In this document: one piece after another, positions 1-7,015 of the stretch
Layout of the letters: each line of letters starts with the position of its first letter
How positions within the stretch are numbered: position 1 is the stretch's first letter
Source: Treponema sp. UBA4326
Lineage (GTDB): Bacteria > Spirochaetota > Spirochaetia > Treponematales > Treponemataceae
Reading direction: 5' to 3'
Assembly: GCA_002393835.1 (NCBI GenBank)
Contig: DGTW01000048.1
Coordinates: 1-31,875, forward strand
Length of the DNA: 31,875 nucleotides
Notes under the pieces: model-generated
What the model was told of the DNA's origin: nothing
The model's input: the letters and a program-made list of their open reading frames with translations, nothing else
The model's database searches: none
Position numbers and translations under genes: made by a program

Positions 1-674
1 TCTGGCCTCTTCTGGCAGAAATTCCAAATGCGGACAAGGCTGACTGTCTGGTCGCCCACATTTCAAACCCGAACACTTTTGGCACGGAGCATCCTTTCCC
101 AAGCCTCAGCGTAGACAGCCCGGAATTCAGCGAAAATGGCGAAGGCTATCGTGGCTCAGTATATCCAGAGCTTAATTTTATGGTCATCAAAGGACTCGAA
201 AAATACCAGAGGTACGATGTTGCCAGGGAATGTGCCATCCGCCATCTCTACTTCATTCTTGAGGGCCTGCAACCGGCCGACGGAAGCAAAGGCGACCTTT
301 ACGAAGCCTACCTGCCCTGCAAGGAAGGTCCTGCCATTAAGTCTGACGACGAGAACTTCCCTCGCAAGCACTGCATGATTACAATCGGCTTGTCTACAAT
401 TGCCCTTATGATCGAAAACGTAATCGGCCTTTCAATTTCACTTCCTCGAAAGACCGTAGACTGGATAATTCCTAACCTTGAAATCATGGGCATTGAAAAG
501 CTTTCCCTTAAACGAAACCTCATCACGATTCTGAGCCACAAAACGCCTCGTGGCTGGGGAATTCAAATGGAAAGCGAAAAGCTCTATTACTTTACAATTA
601 ACATCCTCGACCAGAAGAAAAAGACATTGCCGATTCCTTCTGGAAAATGTTCGATGCTCATCGACAAACTATAG
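1..674 (+). CDS. 3' part of a six-hairpin glycoside hydrolase (GH63/GH37, MGH1-like), truncated by the window edge
   Basis: The reading frame is open from base 3 to the stop at 672-674; the gene starts outside the window. The visible 223 residues begin WPLLAEIPNADKAD and continue with NPNTFGTEHPFPSLSVDSPEF, then GYRGSVYPELNFMVIKGLEKY. This pattern (an F/T-G-x-PS-x-D segment followed by a Y/W-RG-x-V-x-P-x-x-N-x-x-V-I-x-G-L segment and then helices) matches the C-terminal half of (alpha/alpha)6-barrel glycosidases such as trehalase-like GH37 and GH63 mannosylglycerate hydrolases. The last 80 residues look like a small beta-rich tail (DWIIPNLEIMGIEKLSL), common after the barrel. Substrate cannot be told from this part. 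The gene converges on the phosphofructokinase gene, with the foldback at 705-810 between them. The family call is moderate; an exact GH number is not supported. Confidence 0.55.
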   Translation, partial: WPLLAEIPNADKADCLVAHISNPNTFGTEHPFPSLSVDSPEFSENGEGYRGSVYPELNFMVIKGLEKYQRYDVARECAIRHLYFILEGLQPADGSKGDLYEAYLPCKEGPAIKSDDENFPRKHCMITIGLSTIALMIENVIGLSISLPRKTVDWIIPNLEIMGIEKLSLKRNLITILSHKTPRGWGIQMESEKLYYFTINILDQKKKTLPIPSGKCSMLIDKL

Positions 675-704
675 GTATCACTTTAAACATTAACTTATGA
701 CGGC

Positions 705-810
705 AATAAAAAAAAACGGCCGGAGTCGGGGTTGCGACACAAACTCGCCTGAGCTTTGCTCACTGCGATGTTTGATGGCGCGTTCCCGACGGGAGGCCGT
801 TTTTTTTATT
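705..810. terminator. Long foldback acting as a likely bidirectional terminator between convergent genes
   Basis: The outer arms AATAAAAAAAAACGGCC (705-721) and GGCCGTTTTTTTTATT (795-810) are reverse complements apart from one A/T of length difference. Inside lie GTCGGG (725-730) against CCCGAC (785-790), CAAAC-TCGC (740-748) against GCGA-t-GTTTG (765-774), and GAGC-ttt-GCTC (751-761). Read either way, the outer stem ends in a run of eight or nine U, so it can end both the hydrolase and the phosphofructokinase transcripts. It is far longer than an ordinary terminator. Confidence 0.8.
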
Positions 811-828
811 TCAGTAACAATTTAATGC

Positions 829-2205
829 TTATTTTCCTTCTGCGGCCTTTTTCTTCATGTGCTCAATTACAGACTGAATGTTGTTTACCATGAGGATTGG
901 CTGACCGGTTGCGTCAAGGGCATCACGCCAGAGAGCGCCTTCCGGGTCTACCATGTTTCGCTTTTTGGTGACCATCTCAGTCGGAATGATTACATATTTG
1001 TCGTGGACGAGACCAACTACGCACTTGGTTTTGCCAGCCATTGCGGCATGAACGGCATTGTTGCCCAATCGCTCACAGTAAATTGAGTCATTTGCCGTAG
1101 TGACAGCAGAACGAACCTGATAGCTCGGGTCTACATATTTAAGGTTGACATGAATGTTCTTGTTGGCGAAATATTCATTGATTTTATTGCAGAGGAATAC
1201 ACCGATGTCAGAAAGTTTTTTATTTCCGGAAGCATCTGTTTCGTTGGTTGACTGCAAATGCTCCTGACCAGCACCTTCAGCAACGATGATTACTGCGTGT
1301 CCCCGTCGTTCAAGGCGTTTTTCCAGATGAGAGAGGAAGCCGTTAGGACCGTCCATGTCAAAAGGAACTTCAGGAATGAGACAGAAATTTGTCTCGTGGC
1401 TTGCAAGGGCTGTTGATGTGGCAATAAAGCCAGACTCCCGTCCCATAAGCTTTACGACACCAATGCCGTTTACCTGAGACTCAGCCTCCATGTGGATTGC
1501 ATCTACGGCTTCACGGGCTTTTTCTACGGCCGTTTCAAAGCCAAATGAGCGGTCAATGAAGAGAAGGTCGTTGTCAACGGTTTTTGGAATGCCAACTACG
1601 GCAACTTTTAGGCCTCGCTTTTCGACTTCTTTGGCAACATCAAGCGCACCACGCTGAGTTCCGTCGCCACCAACGATGAAAAGCATGTTGATGCTCAGTG
1701 ACTCAACCGCATCAACGATGTCAGCGACACGGTTTCCGCCGCCTCGGCTTGTTCCAAGGAAAGAACCGCCGTTCTTGTGAATGTCGTCTACAACTTTCGG
1801 AGTAAGCTCCACTGTGTCATAGCCTGAATCAGCAAAGAATCCTTTGAAGCCATATCGGAAGCCACGGATTCTTTTTACGCCATAGCGATACCAAAGACAG
1901 CGCACAACAGCTCGGATTACATCATTGAGACCAGGACAAAGGCCGCCGCAAGTACAGATTCCTGCGTTTACATGAGCCGGATTAAAATAAATGAATTCAC
2001 GAGGACCAGCTTTCTGCATGAGGTTGTCAACCGTTCGCTCATTTTCTGTTGAATTGGCATCAAAAACATTTACCTTGTATCGAACAAAAGAAGTGTCTCG
2101 AACATAATTTGCACGGAATTCGCCATGCTCCTTAGAAAGCTCGATCGGTGAAGGAACCTTACATTCACCAAGCTGCTCGACGGTAAAATCAAATTTTTCT
2201 TCCAT
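829..2205 (-). CDS. pfkA: 6-phosphofructokinase, group II/X type (ATP- or PPi-dependent)
   Basis: The 458-residue protein phosphorylates fructose 6-phosphate to fructose 1,6-bisphosphate in cytosolic glycolysis. Visible motifs are the phosphoryl-donor loop [12 protein letters not shown] (84-95), GGDGTQRGA (179-187), the catalytic PKTVDND (207-213) and the sugar-phosphate segment MGRESGF (254-260). Length and motif order match the shorter of the two spirochaete PFKs (BB0727/TP0108 type). The residue after GGD is Gly, as in ATP enzymes, while PKT has the Lys found in PPi enzymes and in ATP-using group X enzymes. The phosphoryl donor is therefore uncertain, although such genes are usually labelled diphosphate-dependent. 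The ATG at 2205 is preceded by AAAGGAG at a good distance. The gene is monocistronic, with its own promoter and the 705-810 terminator. Confidence 0.92.
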   Translation of the reverse strand: MEEKFDFTVEQLGECKVPSPIELSKEHGEFRANYVRDTSFVRYKVNVFDANSTENERTVDNLMQKAGPREFIYFNPAHVNAGICTCGGLCPGLNDVIRAVVRCLWYRYGVKRIRGFRYGFKGFFADSGYDTVELTPKVVDDIHKNGGSFLGTSRGGGNRVADIVDAVESLSINMLFIVGGDGTQRGALDVAKEVEKRGLKVAVVGIPKTVDNDLLFIDRSFGFETAVEKAREAVDAIHMEAESQVNGIGVVKLMGRESGFIATSTALASHETNFCLIPEVPFDMDGPNGFLSHLEKRLERRGHAVIIVAEGAGQEHLQSTNETDASGNKKLSDIGVFLCNKINEYFANKNIHVNLKYVDPSYQVRSAVTTANDSIYCERLGNNAVHAAMAGKTKCVVGLVHDKYVIIPTEMVTKKRNMVDPEGALWRDALDATGQPILMVNNIQSVIEHMKKKAAEGK

Positions 2206-2292
2206 TGGTTACTCCTTTAAACGACACAAAGGTCGTAGAGATATAAGCAGACATGCCTAAAAAAGATTGCATTTTCTAGACATCAATTTATC

Positions 2293-2321
2293 ATTTTAAG
2301 CCTATTTCTATGAATTTTCAA
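2293..2321 (-). promoter_or_regulatory. Likely sigma70-type promoter of the phosphofructokinase gene
   Basis: On the minus strand TTGAAA (2316-2321) and TAAAAT (2293-2298) are separated by exactly 17 bases. This predicts a start near 2286 and a leader of about 80 bases that contains a small ACGAC/GTCGT hairpin (2221-2236). Confidence 0.55.
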
Positions 2322-2372
2322 TCAAGTTTTTGTCACTTTTGTTAATTTTGTAAGGTCATGGAGAAAATTTGC

Positions 2373-2414
2373 AAAAAAAATCCCCTTCCAAGCTGACTGC
2401 TGAAAGGGGATTTT
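2373..2414 (-). terminator. Rho-independent terminator of the RNA helicase gene
   Basis: AAAATCCCCTT pairs with AAGGGGATTTT around an inner AGC/GCT pairing. Read on the minus strand, the stem is followed by a run of eight T, directly downstream of the helicase stop codon. Confidence 0.85.
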
Positions 2415-2431
2415 CCTATGAATCAGGATTC

Positions 2432-4696
2432 TTAGAATTCATCTTTGTATGATTTTTTGTAAGAAGATGCTCCGTTTCGCTCGGTCTGAGCATGAGTTTT
2501 CCTTCCAAAACCACGGTCACGGTCTCTTCCGCCAAAGCCCCTGTCCCGATCCCGGCCAAAACCACGGTCGCGGTCACGGCCAAAGCCGCCTCTGTCTCTT
2601 CGGCCTCCGAAAGATCGTCCGCCAAAGTCATCGAAGTCACGGTCTCTTCCGCCTCGTCCCCCGTTTCCGCTCTTTGAATCAACATGAACATGAGGAATCT
2701 GGCCTATTTTTGAAAGTTCCAGGACCTTATCTGCACTGGCGATTGGCAGGCTGACAAGAGAGAAATTCGTTGAGACATCAATACGGTCAACCATTTTTCC
2801 AGGGATATGCAGCAAATCACTGAAGTAGTCGGCGATTCCCCGGGCATTGTATCCGTCACGGCGGCCAAGCTGAATGAAGAGCCTCTTCTGGTCACTTCGC
2901 TCTTCGCCGTCAAAGCGGTCTCTTCGGCCACCCATGCCACGCTCGCCTCGTCGGCCACCACGGTCTCTGTCGCCAAAGCGATCCCCGCGAGGACGAATCG
3001 GCGTAATGTCGCCATAGTGAGATTCATCGAGGGATTTTCCGTAATCTACACTCAAAATTCCGGCCAAAACAGCCTGTGCGTCCTGACCTGCACAAAGTTC
3101 TGCGGCCATTTTCGTATAAATTGCATCAACAGCTTTGAGTTCAGGAATAAAGTCATCCTGCTTATCCAAATCTTCGCCTTCAACCTGAGCCTTTCCGCCG
3201 CCAATGTAGACAACTCCGTCTTTTACATCTGCAGGGTCTCGCATGAGGCCAAGCTGGACTTTGAGCGTGTCCAACATTCGCTCTCGCTTAACTTCAAGAA
3301 CTTTCTTGACGCTTGGAATTTCTTCTTCGTTAAGCTCGCCCTTTGCAGCCTTTCGCACCGTATTTTTAAGGAATTCGAGCTTTCGTCGCTCTTCCGGCCG
3401 TACGAATGTTATAGCCGTTCCGCTGGTTCCGGCTCGGCCTGTTCGTCCGATTCGGTGGATATAAGTTGCTCCGTCATAGGGAAGGGAATAGTTTACTACA
3501 TGGCTAAGTCCGTTAATGTCGATACCTCGGGCCGCAACATCCGTCGCAACAAGAACACGGGTTTTTCGGCTTCGGAAGCGGGCAAGAATCTTTTCTCGCT
3601 GTCCCTGGGGAATATCACCGTGAAGGGCCGCAACATCGTAGCCTTTTTCGTCCAACATTCGGGTAACATTGTCAGCATCATTCTTTGTCTGGGTAAAGAC
3701 AAGGCCATAGAAATTTGGTGACATATCGATGATTCGTACGAGAGCTTCGATTTTGTCTCCCTCACGGACAAACCAGTATTTCTGGTCAATGAGAAGTGGC
3801 TCTTCAACAAATCCCTCTTCTTCACAAACCTCATAATCACCCATGAACTGCTCTGCAATGCGAAGGATTGGCTTTGGCATTGTGGCACTGAACAAAAGGA
3901 TTCGTGCATCCGGCTTTGCCTGCTCGAAAATGTGCTCAATGTCATCGATGAAGCCCATGTCGAGCATTTCATCGCCTTCATCAAGGATGAAATAGTCTAT
4001 CTGGTCGAGTTTTAGGGTTCCCCGCTCCAAGTGATCCTGAATGCGGCCCGGTGTTCCGACAACGATTTCACAGCCTCGTTTGAGATCACGAATCTGGTCT
4101 CGGTAGCTTGCACCGCCGTACAAAACTGTGGTTCGCGGGTATTTTCCGCTGGTGAATGTCTGAAGCTCGTTGCAGGTCTGAATTGCAAGCTCTCGGGTTG
4201 GCTCAAGAATTACGGCCCTTACATGGTCACTCTCTTCGTGAACACGCTGAACGATAGGAAGTCCGAAAGCGGCTGTTTTTCCAGTACCAGTTCTTGCCTT
4301 TGCAATAATATTTGCGTCTCCATTCAAAAGGCGTGGAATTGCCAAAACCTGAATTGGAGAAGGATGCTTGAAGCCCTTCTTTTCGATGGCCGCAAGAACA
4401 GTCTCGTCAAGGCCTAAATCTGCGAAAGAAATCTCACCGTCATCTTCTTCAGAATCCTCGATTGAATCATCCTCTTCGTAATCATCTTCCTCATCGGTAT
4501 AATCACGGTCGAGTCTGTCAACATAGTTATCCAAAGCGGATTTTCCTTCTTCAGGAAGAGCTGATTCCTCCGCTCCTTTTGAGGCTACCTGAGATTCAGT
4601 TGAAATTTCTGCTGAGTTTTCTGAAAGGGTCTGCTCAGATGCAGACACAACTTCCCCATTGCTGACGGGAAGCCCGTCAAGTTCTAAATTTTCCAT
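2432..4696 (-). CDS. deaD: DEAD-box ATP-dependent RNA helicase with DbpA-type RNA-binding domain and RG-rich tail
   Basis: This 754-residue enzyme unwinds short RNA duplexes, probably in ribosome assembly or mRNA turnover. Residues 60-90 form an acidic, disordered N-terminal extension. The helicase core shows a Q motif (HPSPIQ, 111-116), motif I ARTGTGKT (134-141), PTREL (166-170), motif II DEGD (239-242, where DEAD is usual), SAT (270-272), ATDVAARGID (384-393) and HRIGRTGRAG (414-423). Residues about 603-675 (RLFIQLGRRDGYNARGIADY and on) match the C-terminal DbpA/CsdA RNA-binding fold. A tail from 678 repeats GFGRDRDR-like units, and a second RG-rich linker lies near 570-597. Domain order matches DeaD/CsdA rather than RhlE. 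The ATG is preceded by AGGGGAC. It has its own promoter, a long structured leader and its own terminator. Confidence 0.93.
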   Translation of the reverse strand: MENLELDGLPVSNGEVVSASEQTLSENSAEISTESQVASKGAEESALPEEGKSALDNYVDRLDRDYTDEEDDYEEDDSIEDSEEDDGEISFADLGLDETVLAAIEKKGFKHPSPIQVLAIPRLLNGDANIIAKARTGTGKTAAFGLPIVQRVHEESDHVRAVILEPTRELAIQTCNELQTFTSGKYPRTTVLYGGASYRDQIRDLKRGCEIVVGTPGRIQDHLERGTLKLDQIDYFILDEGDEMLDMGFIDDIEHIFEQAKPDARILLFSATMPKPILRIAEQFMGDYEVCEEEGFVEEPLLIDQKYWFVREGDKIEALVRIIDMSPNFYGLVFTQTKNDADNVTRMLDEKGYDVAALHGDIPQGQREKILARFRSRKTRVLVATDVAARGIDINGLSHVVNYSLPYDGATYIHRIGRTGRAGTSGTAITFVRPEERRKLEFLKNTVRKAAKGELNEEEIPSVKKVLEVKRERMLDTLKVQLGLMRDPADVKDGVVYIGGGKAQVEGEDLDKQDDFIPELKAVDAIYTKMAAELCAGQDAQAVLAGILSVDYGKSLDESHYGDITPIRPRGDRFGDRDRGGRRGERGMGGRRDRFDGEERSDQKRLFIQLGRRDGYNARGIADYFSDLLHIPGKMVDRIDVSTNFSLVSLPIASADKVLELSKIGQIPHVHVDSKSGNGGRGGRDRDFDDFGGRSFGGRRDRGGFGRDRDRGFGRDRDRGFGGRDRDRGFGRKTHAQTERNGASSYKKSYKDEF

Positions 4697-4902
4697 TTGT
4701 GTCCCCTATGGCGTGCATTTGCCCTTGGGAATCGCAAAAATCTGTAAAAGTGGATTGTCATTATCGGGAGAAGCCCGGTAATCTATGCGAAGTCAAAAGC
4801 GTTTACACGCATGAAAAATATGTGAAACCAAAAGGTTTCCAGGAAGCCCTCTGCTTCCCAAAGAATATGATTTACTATATCTGAATTATTTTGAAAAATC
4901 AA
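4697..4902 (-). promoter_or_regulatory. Promoter and structured 5' leader of the RNA helicase gene
   Basis: The 314-base gap between the divergent helicase and carD genes holds no convincing gene. On the minus strand TTGATT (4897-4902) and TATAGT (4874-4879) are 17 bases apart, so transcription should start near 4867, leaving a leader of about 170 bases. The leader has four separate inverted repeats: GGAAGC/GCTTCC (4842-4858), GAAACC/GGTTTC (4824-4839), GCGT/ACGC (4799-4810), and a nine-pair stem ATTATCGGG/CCCGGTAAT (4760-4782). This recalls the long autoregulatory leaders of cold-shock helicase genes, by analogy only. Confidence 0.55.
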
Positions 4903-4993
4903 GCAAAATGTTGAAAATTTTGCAAATAAATGCAATCACTTATGAATAAAAGTTTGACAGTCTGGCTTGCCCCTAGTTTTTTTTGTTTTTTTG

Positions 4994-5002
4994 TGATATA
5001 AT
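4994..5002 (+). promoter_or_regulatory. Extended -10 promoter of carD-ispD-ispF, placed for a leaderless mRNA
   Basis: TGATATAAT (4994-5002) is a perfect extended -10 element. Only eight bases separate it from the carD ATG at 5011, so the predicted transcription start is within a base or two of the start codon. No Shine-Dalgarno sequence precedes the ATG. A TTGACA at 4954-4959 is 37 bases away, too far to be its -35. Confidence 0.5.
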
Positions 5003-5010
5003 ATTTTTCT

Positions 5011-5688
5011 ATGAGTGAAGAAAACATTGAATTCGCCATTGACCAGCGGGTCGTTTACCCCAGCCAGGGCGTTGGTCAGGTCAAAGAGATTTTTGAGAAA
5101 AAAGTCGGTGAGAATACCGTCAAATACTACAAGATTTACCTCGAAGTTTCTGACATGGTTGTTATGATTCCGGTTGCAAATGCCGCAATGATTGGAATCC
5201 GTCCTATTGTTTGTGCAGAAGACGCCAAAAAGGCACTGGAACTCTTGGGGCAGGAAATGGAGCCTGTTACATCAGACTGGAAGCTTCGCTATCAGATGAA
5301 CCTGGATTTACTCAAAAAAGGCAGTATTTTTGACATCGTAAGTATTGTCCGCTGTCTCTATCACCGCTCTAAGGTCAAGGAATTACCTATTTTGGAGCGC
5401 AAACTTTACGACAATGCAAAAAAATTGCTTGAAGACGAAATTGCTTTTGCTCTCGGTATGCCTTCAAAAGAAATTGAAGCCATGCTTCACGCAAAACTGG
5501 AGCCTCTTGGAGCCTTGATAACAAAAAAATCACCGATTATCGATGATGACGATGATGATGATGACGAATTTGCTGATGATGTGAACGACGACAATGACGA
5601 GTCAGATAATGACGACTCAGATGACGAAGACGCTGACGAGGCAGATTCTGGCAACGACATGGAAGACGAAGGTGACGATGACGAATAA
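5011..5688 (+). CDS. carD: CarD/CdnL-family RNA polymerase-binding transcription regulator with Asp-rich tail
   Basis: CarD-family proteins bind the RNA polymerase beta subunit and stabilise the open promoter complex. Residues 1-65 (starting FAIDQRVVYPSQGVGQVKEI) match the Tudor-like RNA polymerase interaction domain. Residues 88-104, SDWKLRYQMNLDLLKKG, align with the mycobacterial NWSRRYKANLEKLASG segment, so Trp90 is the likely wedge residue at the edge of the -10 region. A helical C-terminal domain runs to about 165. The protein then carries an unusual tail of about 48 residues (178-225) that is almost entirely Asp, Glu, Asn and Ser, encoded partly by GATGAC-type repeats. Total length 225 is well above the usual 160-180. 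It overlaps ispD by 11 bases, and CarD next to IspD/IspF is a recurring bacterial arrangement. Confidence 0.93.
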   Translation: MSEENIEFAIDQRVVYPSQGVGQVKEIFEKKVGENTVKYYKIYLEVSDMVVMIPVANAAMIGIRPIVCAEDAKKALELLGQEMEPVTSDWKLRYQMNLDLLKKGSIFDIVSIVRCLYHRSKVKELPILERKLYDNAKKLLEDEIAFALGMPSKEIEAMLHAKLEPLGALITKKSPIIDDDDDDDDEFADDVNDDNDESDNDDSDDEDADEADSGNDMEDEGDDDE

Positions 5689-6445
5689 CGATGAACTCGC
5701 GCTGATTCTTGTGGCGGCAGGCTCTTCTGCCCGAATTGGTTTCGACAAAACTGGTACGAAAATCAAAAAAGAATATCTCCCCATGCAAGGCGGGACTGTA
5801 CTTTCTTCAGCAGCAAAGGCCTTCCTTTCCACCCTTGATTTCAGCACGGTTGTCGTTACTTTTCCAAATTCTGACAATGCAGAAGACTTAAAGGCAAACA
5901 GGGAAAAATCAAAAGAAGCACTTTTTGCCGATGACTTCGTTAAAAATTACAATGCGAACTTTATTTTTATTCCGGGCGGAAAAACCCGTCAGGAATCAGT
6001 TCGCGATGCACTGGAAGCAATCGCAGAAAAGGCTCCTGATTGCTCCCTGGTTTTCATTCACGATGGAGCCAGACCTTTCCTAAAAGGTGAAACCGTCGAG
6101 CTTACCTATCGGGCTGCCTGTGAATTCGGTGCAGCCGTTCCCGGCTTGCAACCTACGGAAACACAAAAGAAAATCGATGAAAACGGTTTTATCGTAAAAC
6201 ATCTCCTTCGTTCCAGCCTTACGGCCGTTCAAACTCCTCAGGTATTCAAATTCCGGCCGATTCTTGAAGCTCACAGAATCGCTGCAGAGAGCCAAAAAAC
6301 TTTTACCGACGACACCGAAATTTGGGATGAATACGCCGCAAAACGCAAGGACGAAAATGGCGAAGCCTACTCCAGGGTCAAAGTCGTTTTGGGTGACCCG
6401 GAGAACAAAAAAATCACCTATCCAGAAGATTTAAAATCACTATGA
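5678..6445 (+). CDS. ispD: 2-C-methyl-D-erythritol 4-phosphate cytidylyltransferase
   Basis: IspD couples CTP to methylerythritol 4-phosphate in the cytosolic non-mevalonate isoprenoid pathway. The start is set at the ATG at 5678 (MTNNDELALILVAAGSSARIG), 255 residues. The same frame is open further upstream, but only within the Asp-rich end of carD. Motifs are the nucleotide loop LVAAGSSARIG with the conserved Arg, FIHDGARPF in the middle, TPQVFKF, and FTDDTEIW near the C-terminus. A GAAGG sequence lies just upstream. Start and stop overlap the neighbours (11 bases with carD, 4 bases with ispF), which indicates translational coupling. In some treponemes IspD and IspF are one fused protein; here they are separate. 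Confidence 0.93.
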   Translation: MTNNDELALILVAAGSSARIGFDKTGTKIKKEYLPMQGGTVLSSAAKAFLSTLDFSTVVVTFPNSDNAEDLKANREKSKEALFADDFVKNYNANFIFIPGGKTRQESVRDALEAIAEKAPDCSLVFIHDGARPFLKGETVELTYRAACEFGAAVPGLQPTETQKKIDENGFIVKHLLRSSLTAVQTPQVFKFRPILEAHRIAAESQKTFTDDTEIWDEYAAKRKDENGEAYSRVKVVLGDPENKKITYPEDLKSL

Positions 6446-6915
6446 TTCGAATTGGCCTTGGATACGACAAGCATGTTCTTACGGAAGGCAGAAAACTAAT
6501 TTTGGGTGGCGTAATCATTCCATTTGAAAAGGGTGAAGCCGGCCACTCAGACGGAGACCTTCTCCTTCACGCTATCACTGATGCCCTTCTGGGGGCAAGC
6601 GGTCTGGGCGACATCGGCTCTTACTTTCCGCCGAGCGAGCCTCAATGGAAGGACGCTGATTCGGCCCTGCTCCTAAAAAAATGCTGGTCTGATGTAAAAG
6701 ATGCCGGCTGGAAGCTGGTCAATCTGGACTGCGTTATCGCCCTTGAAAAGCCAAAATTTCTCCCATACCGAGAGCAAGTCTGCCAATCAATAGCAAATAT
6801 TCTAGAAGTCGAAAAAACTCAAATTTTCGTAAAAGCAAAAACCGGCGAAAAACTAGGCGATGTCGGCCAGGGAAGAGCTGTTGAATCATGGGCAGTATGC
6901 CTTCTAGAAAGGTAA
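6442..6915 (+). CDS. ispF: 2-C-methyl-D-erythritol 2,4-cyclodiphosphate synthase
   Basis: IspF forms the cyclic diphosphate two steps after IspD in the non-mevalonate isoprenoid pathway. The 157-residue length is normal. Metal ligands are visible in GYDKH (Asp9, His11) and LLLHA (His43), with GHSDGD (34-39), GLGDIGSYFPPSE (54-66) and the C-terminal KAKTGEKLGDVGQGRAVE. The family norm for GHSDGD is GHSDAD, a mild change. The ATG overlaps the ispD stop as ATGA. This is the last gene of the carD operon, which ends in the 6945-6989 hairpin. Confidence 0.95.
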   Translation: MIRIGLGYDKHVLTEGRKLILGGVIIPFEKGEAGHSDGDLLLHAITDALLGASGLGDIGSYFPPSEPQWKDADSALLLKKCWSDVKDAGWKLVNLDCVIALEKPKFLPYREQVCQSIANILEVEKTQIFVKAKTGEKLGDVGQGRAVESWAVCLLER

Positions 6916-6944
6916 AATAGAAAGTTTTTCAAATTTTTCTTATA

Positions 6945-6989
6945 AAAAATGCCGTGTGAAAGATATTTTATCTGGCACACGGCATTTTT
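6945..6989. terminator. Bidirectional terminator between ispF and the giant coiled-coil gene
   Basis: AAAAAATGCCGTGTG and CACACGGCATTTTT form a strong stem with a 17-base loop. Runs of A and T flank it on both sides, so it can terminate both convergent transcripts. Confidence 0.85.
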
Positions 6990-7015
6990 CGTTTTCAGTT
7001 TTCAACTTTCAACTT
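6990..7015. repeat. Short dispersed repeat, copy 1
   Basis: A 26-base sequence beginning CGTTTTCAGTTTTCA and ending CTTTCAACTT follows the terminator and reaches the stop codon of the giant coiled-coil gene. The same sequence with one mismatch is found at 14764-14789. Confidence 0.6.

Noticed and set aside
2807..3721. A 304-codon plus-strand frame opposite the helicase gene
   Set aside because: The helicase frame has every family motif; the antisense frame has no recognisable domain and is kept open by the codon use of the true gene.
4699..4884. A 61-codon plus-strand frame between the helicase and carD genes
   Set aside because: No ribosome site, no recognisable protein, and it runs through the helicase promoter and leader hairpins.
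4954..4959. TTGACA as the -35 of the carD promoter
   Set aside because: It is 37 bases from the TATAAT at 4997, and no -10 lies 16-18 bases after it.
5594..5677. Longer ispD start at 5594
   Set aside because: The extra 28 residues lie in the Asp-rich end of carD and have no similarity to IspD; the ATG at 5678 starts right before the LVAAG motif.
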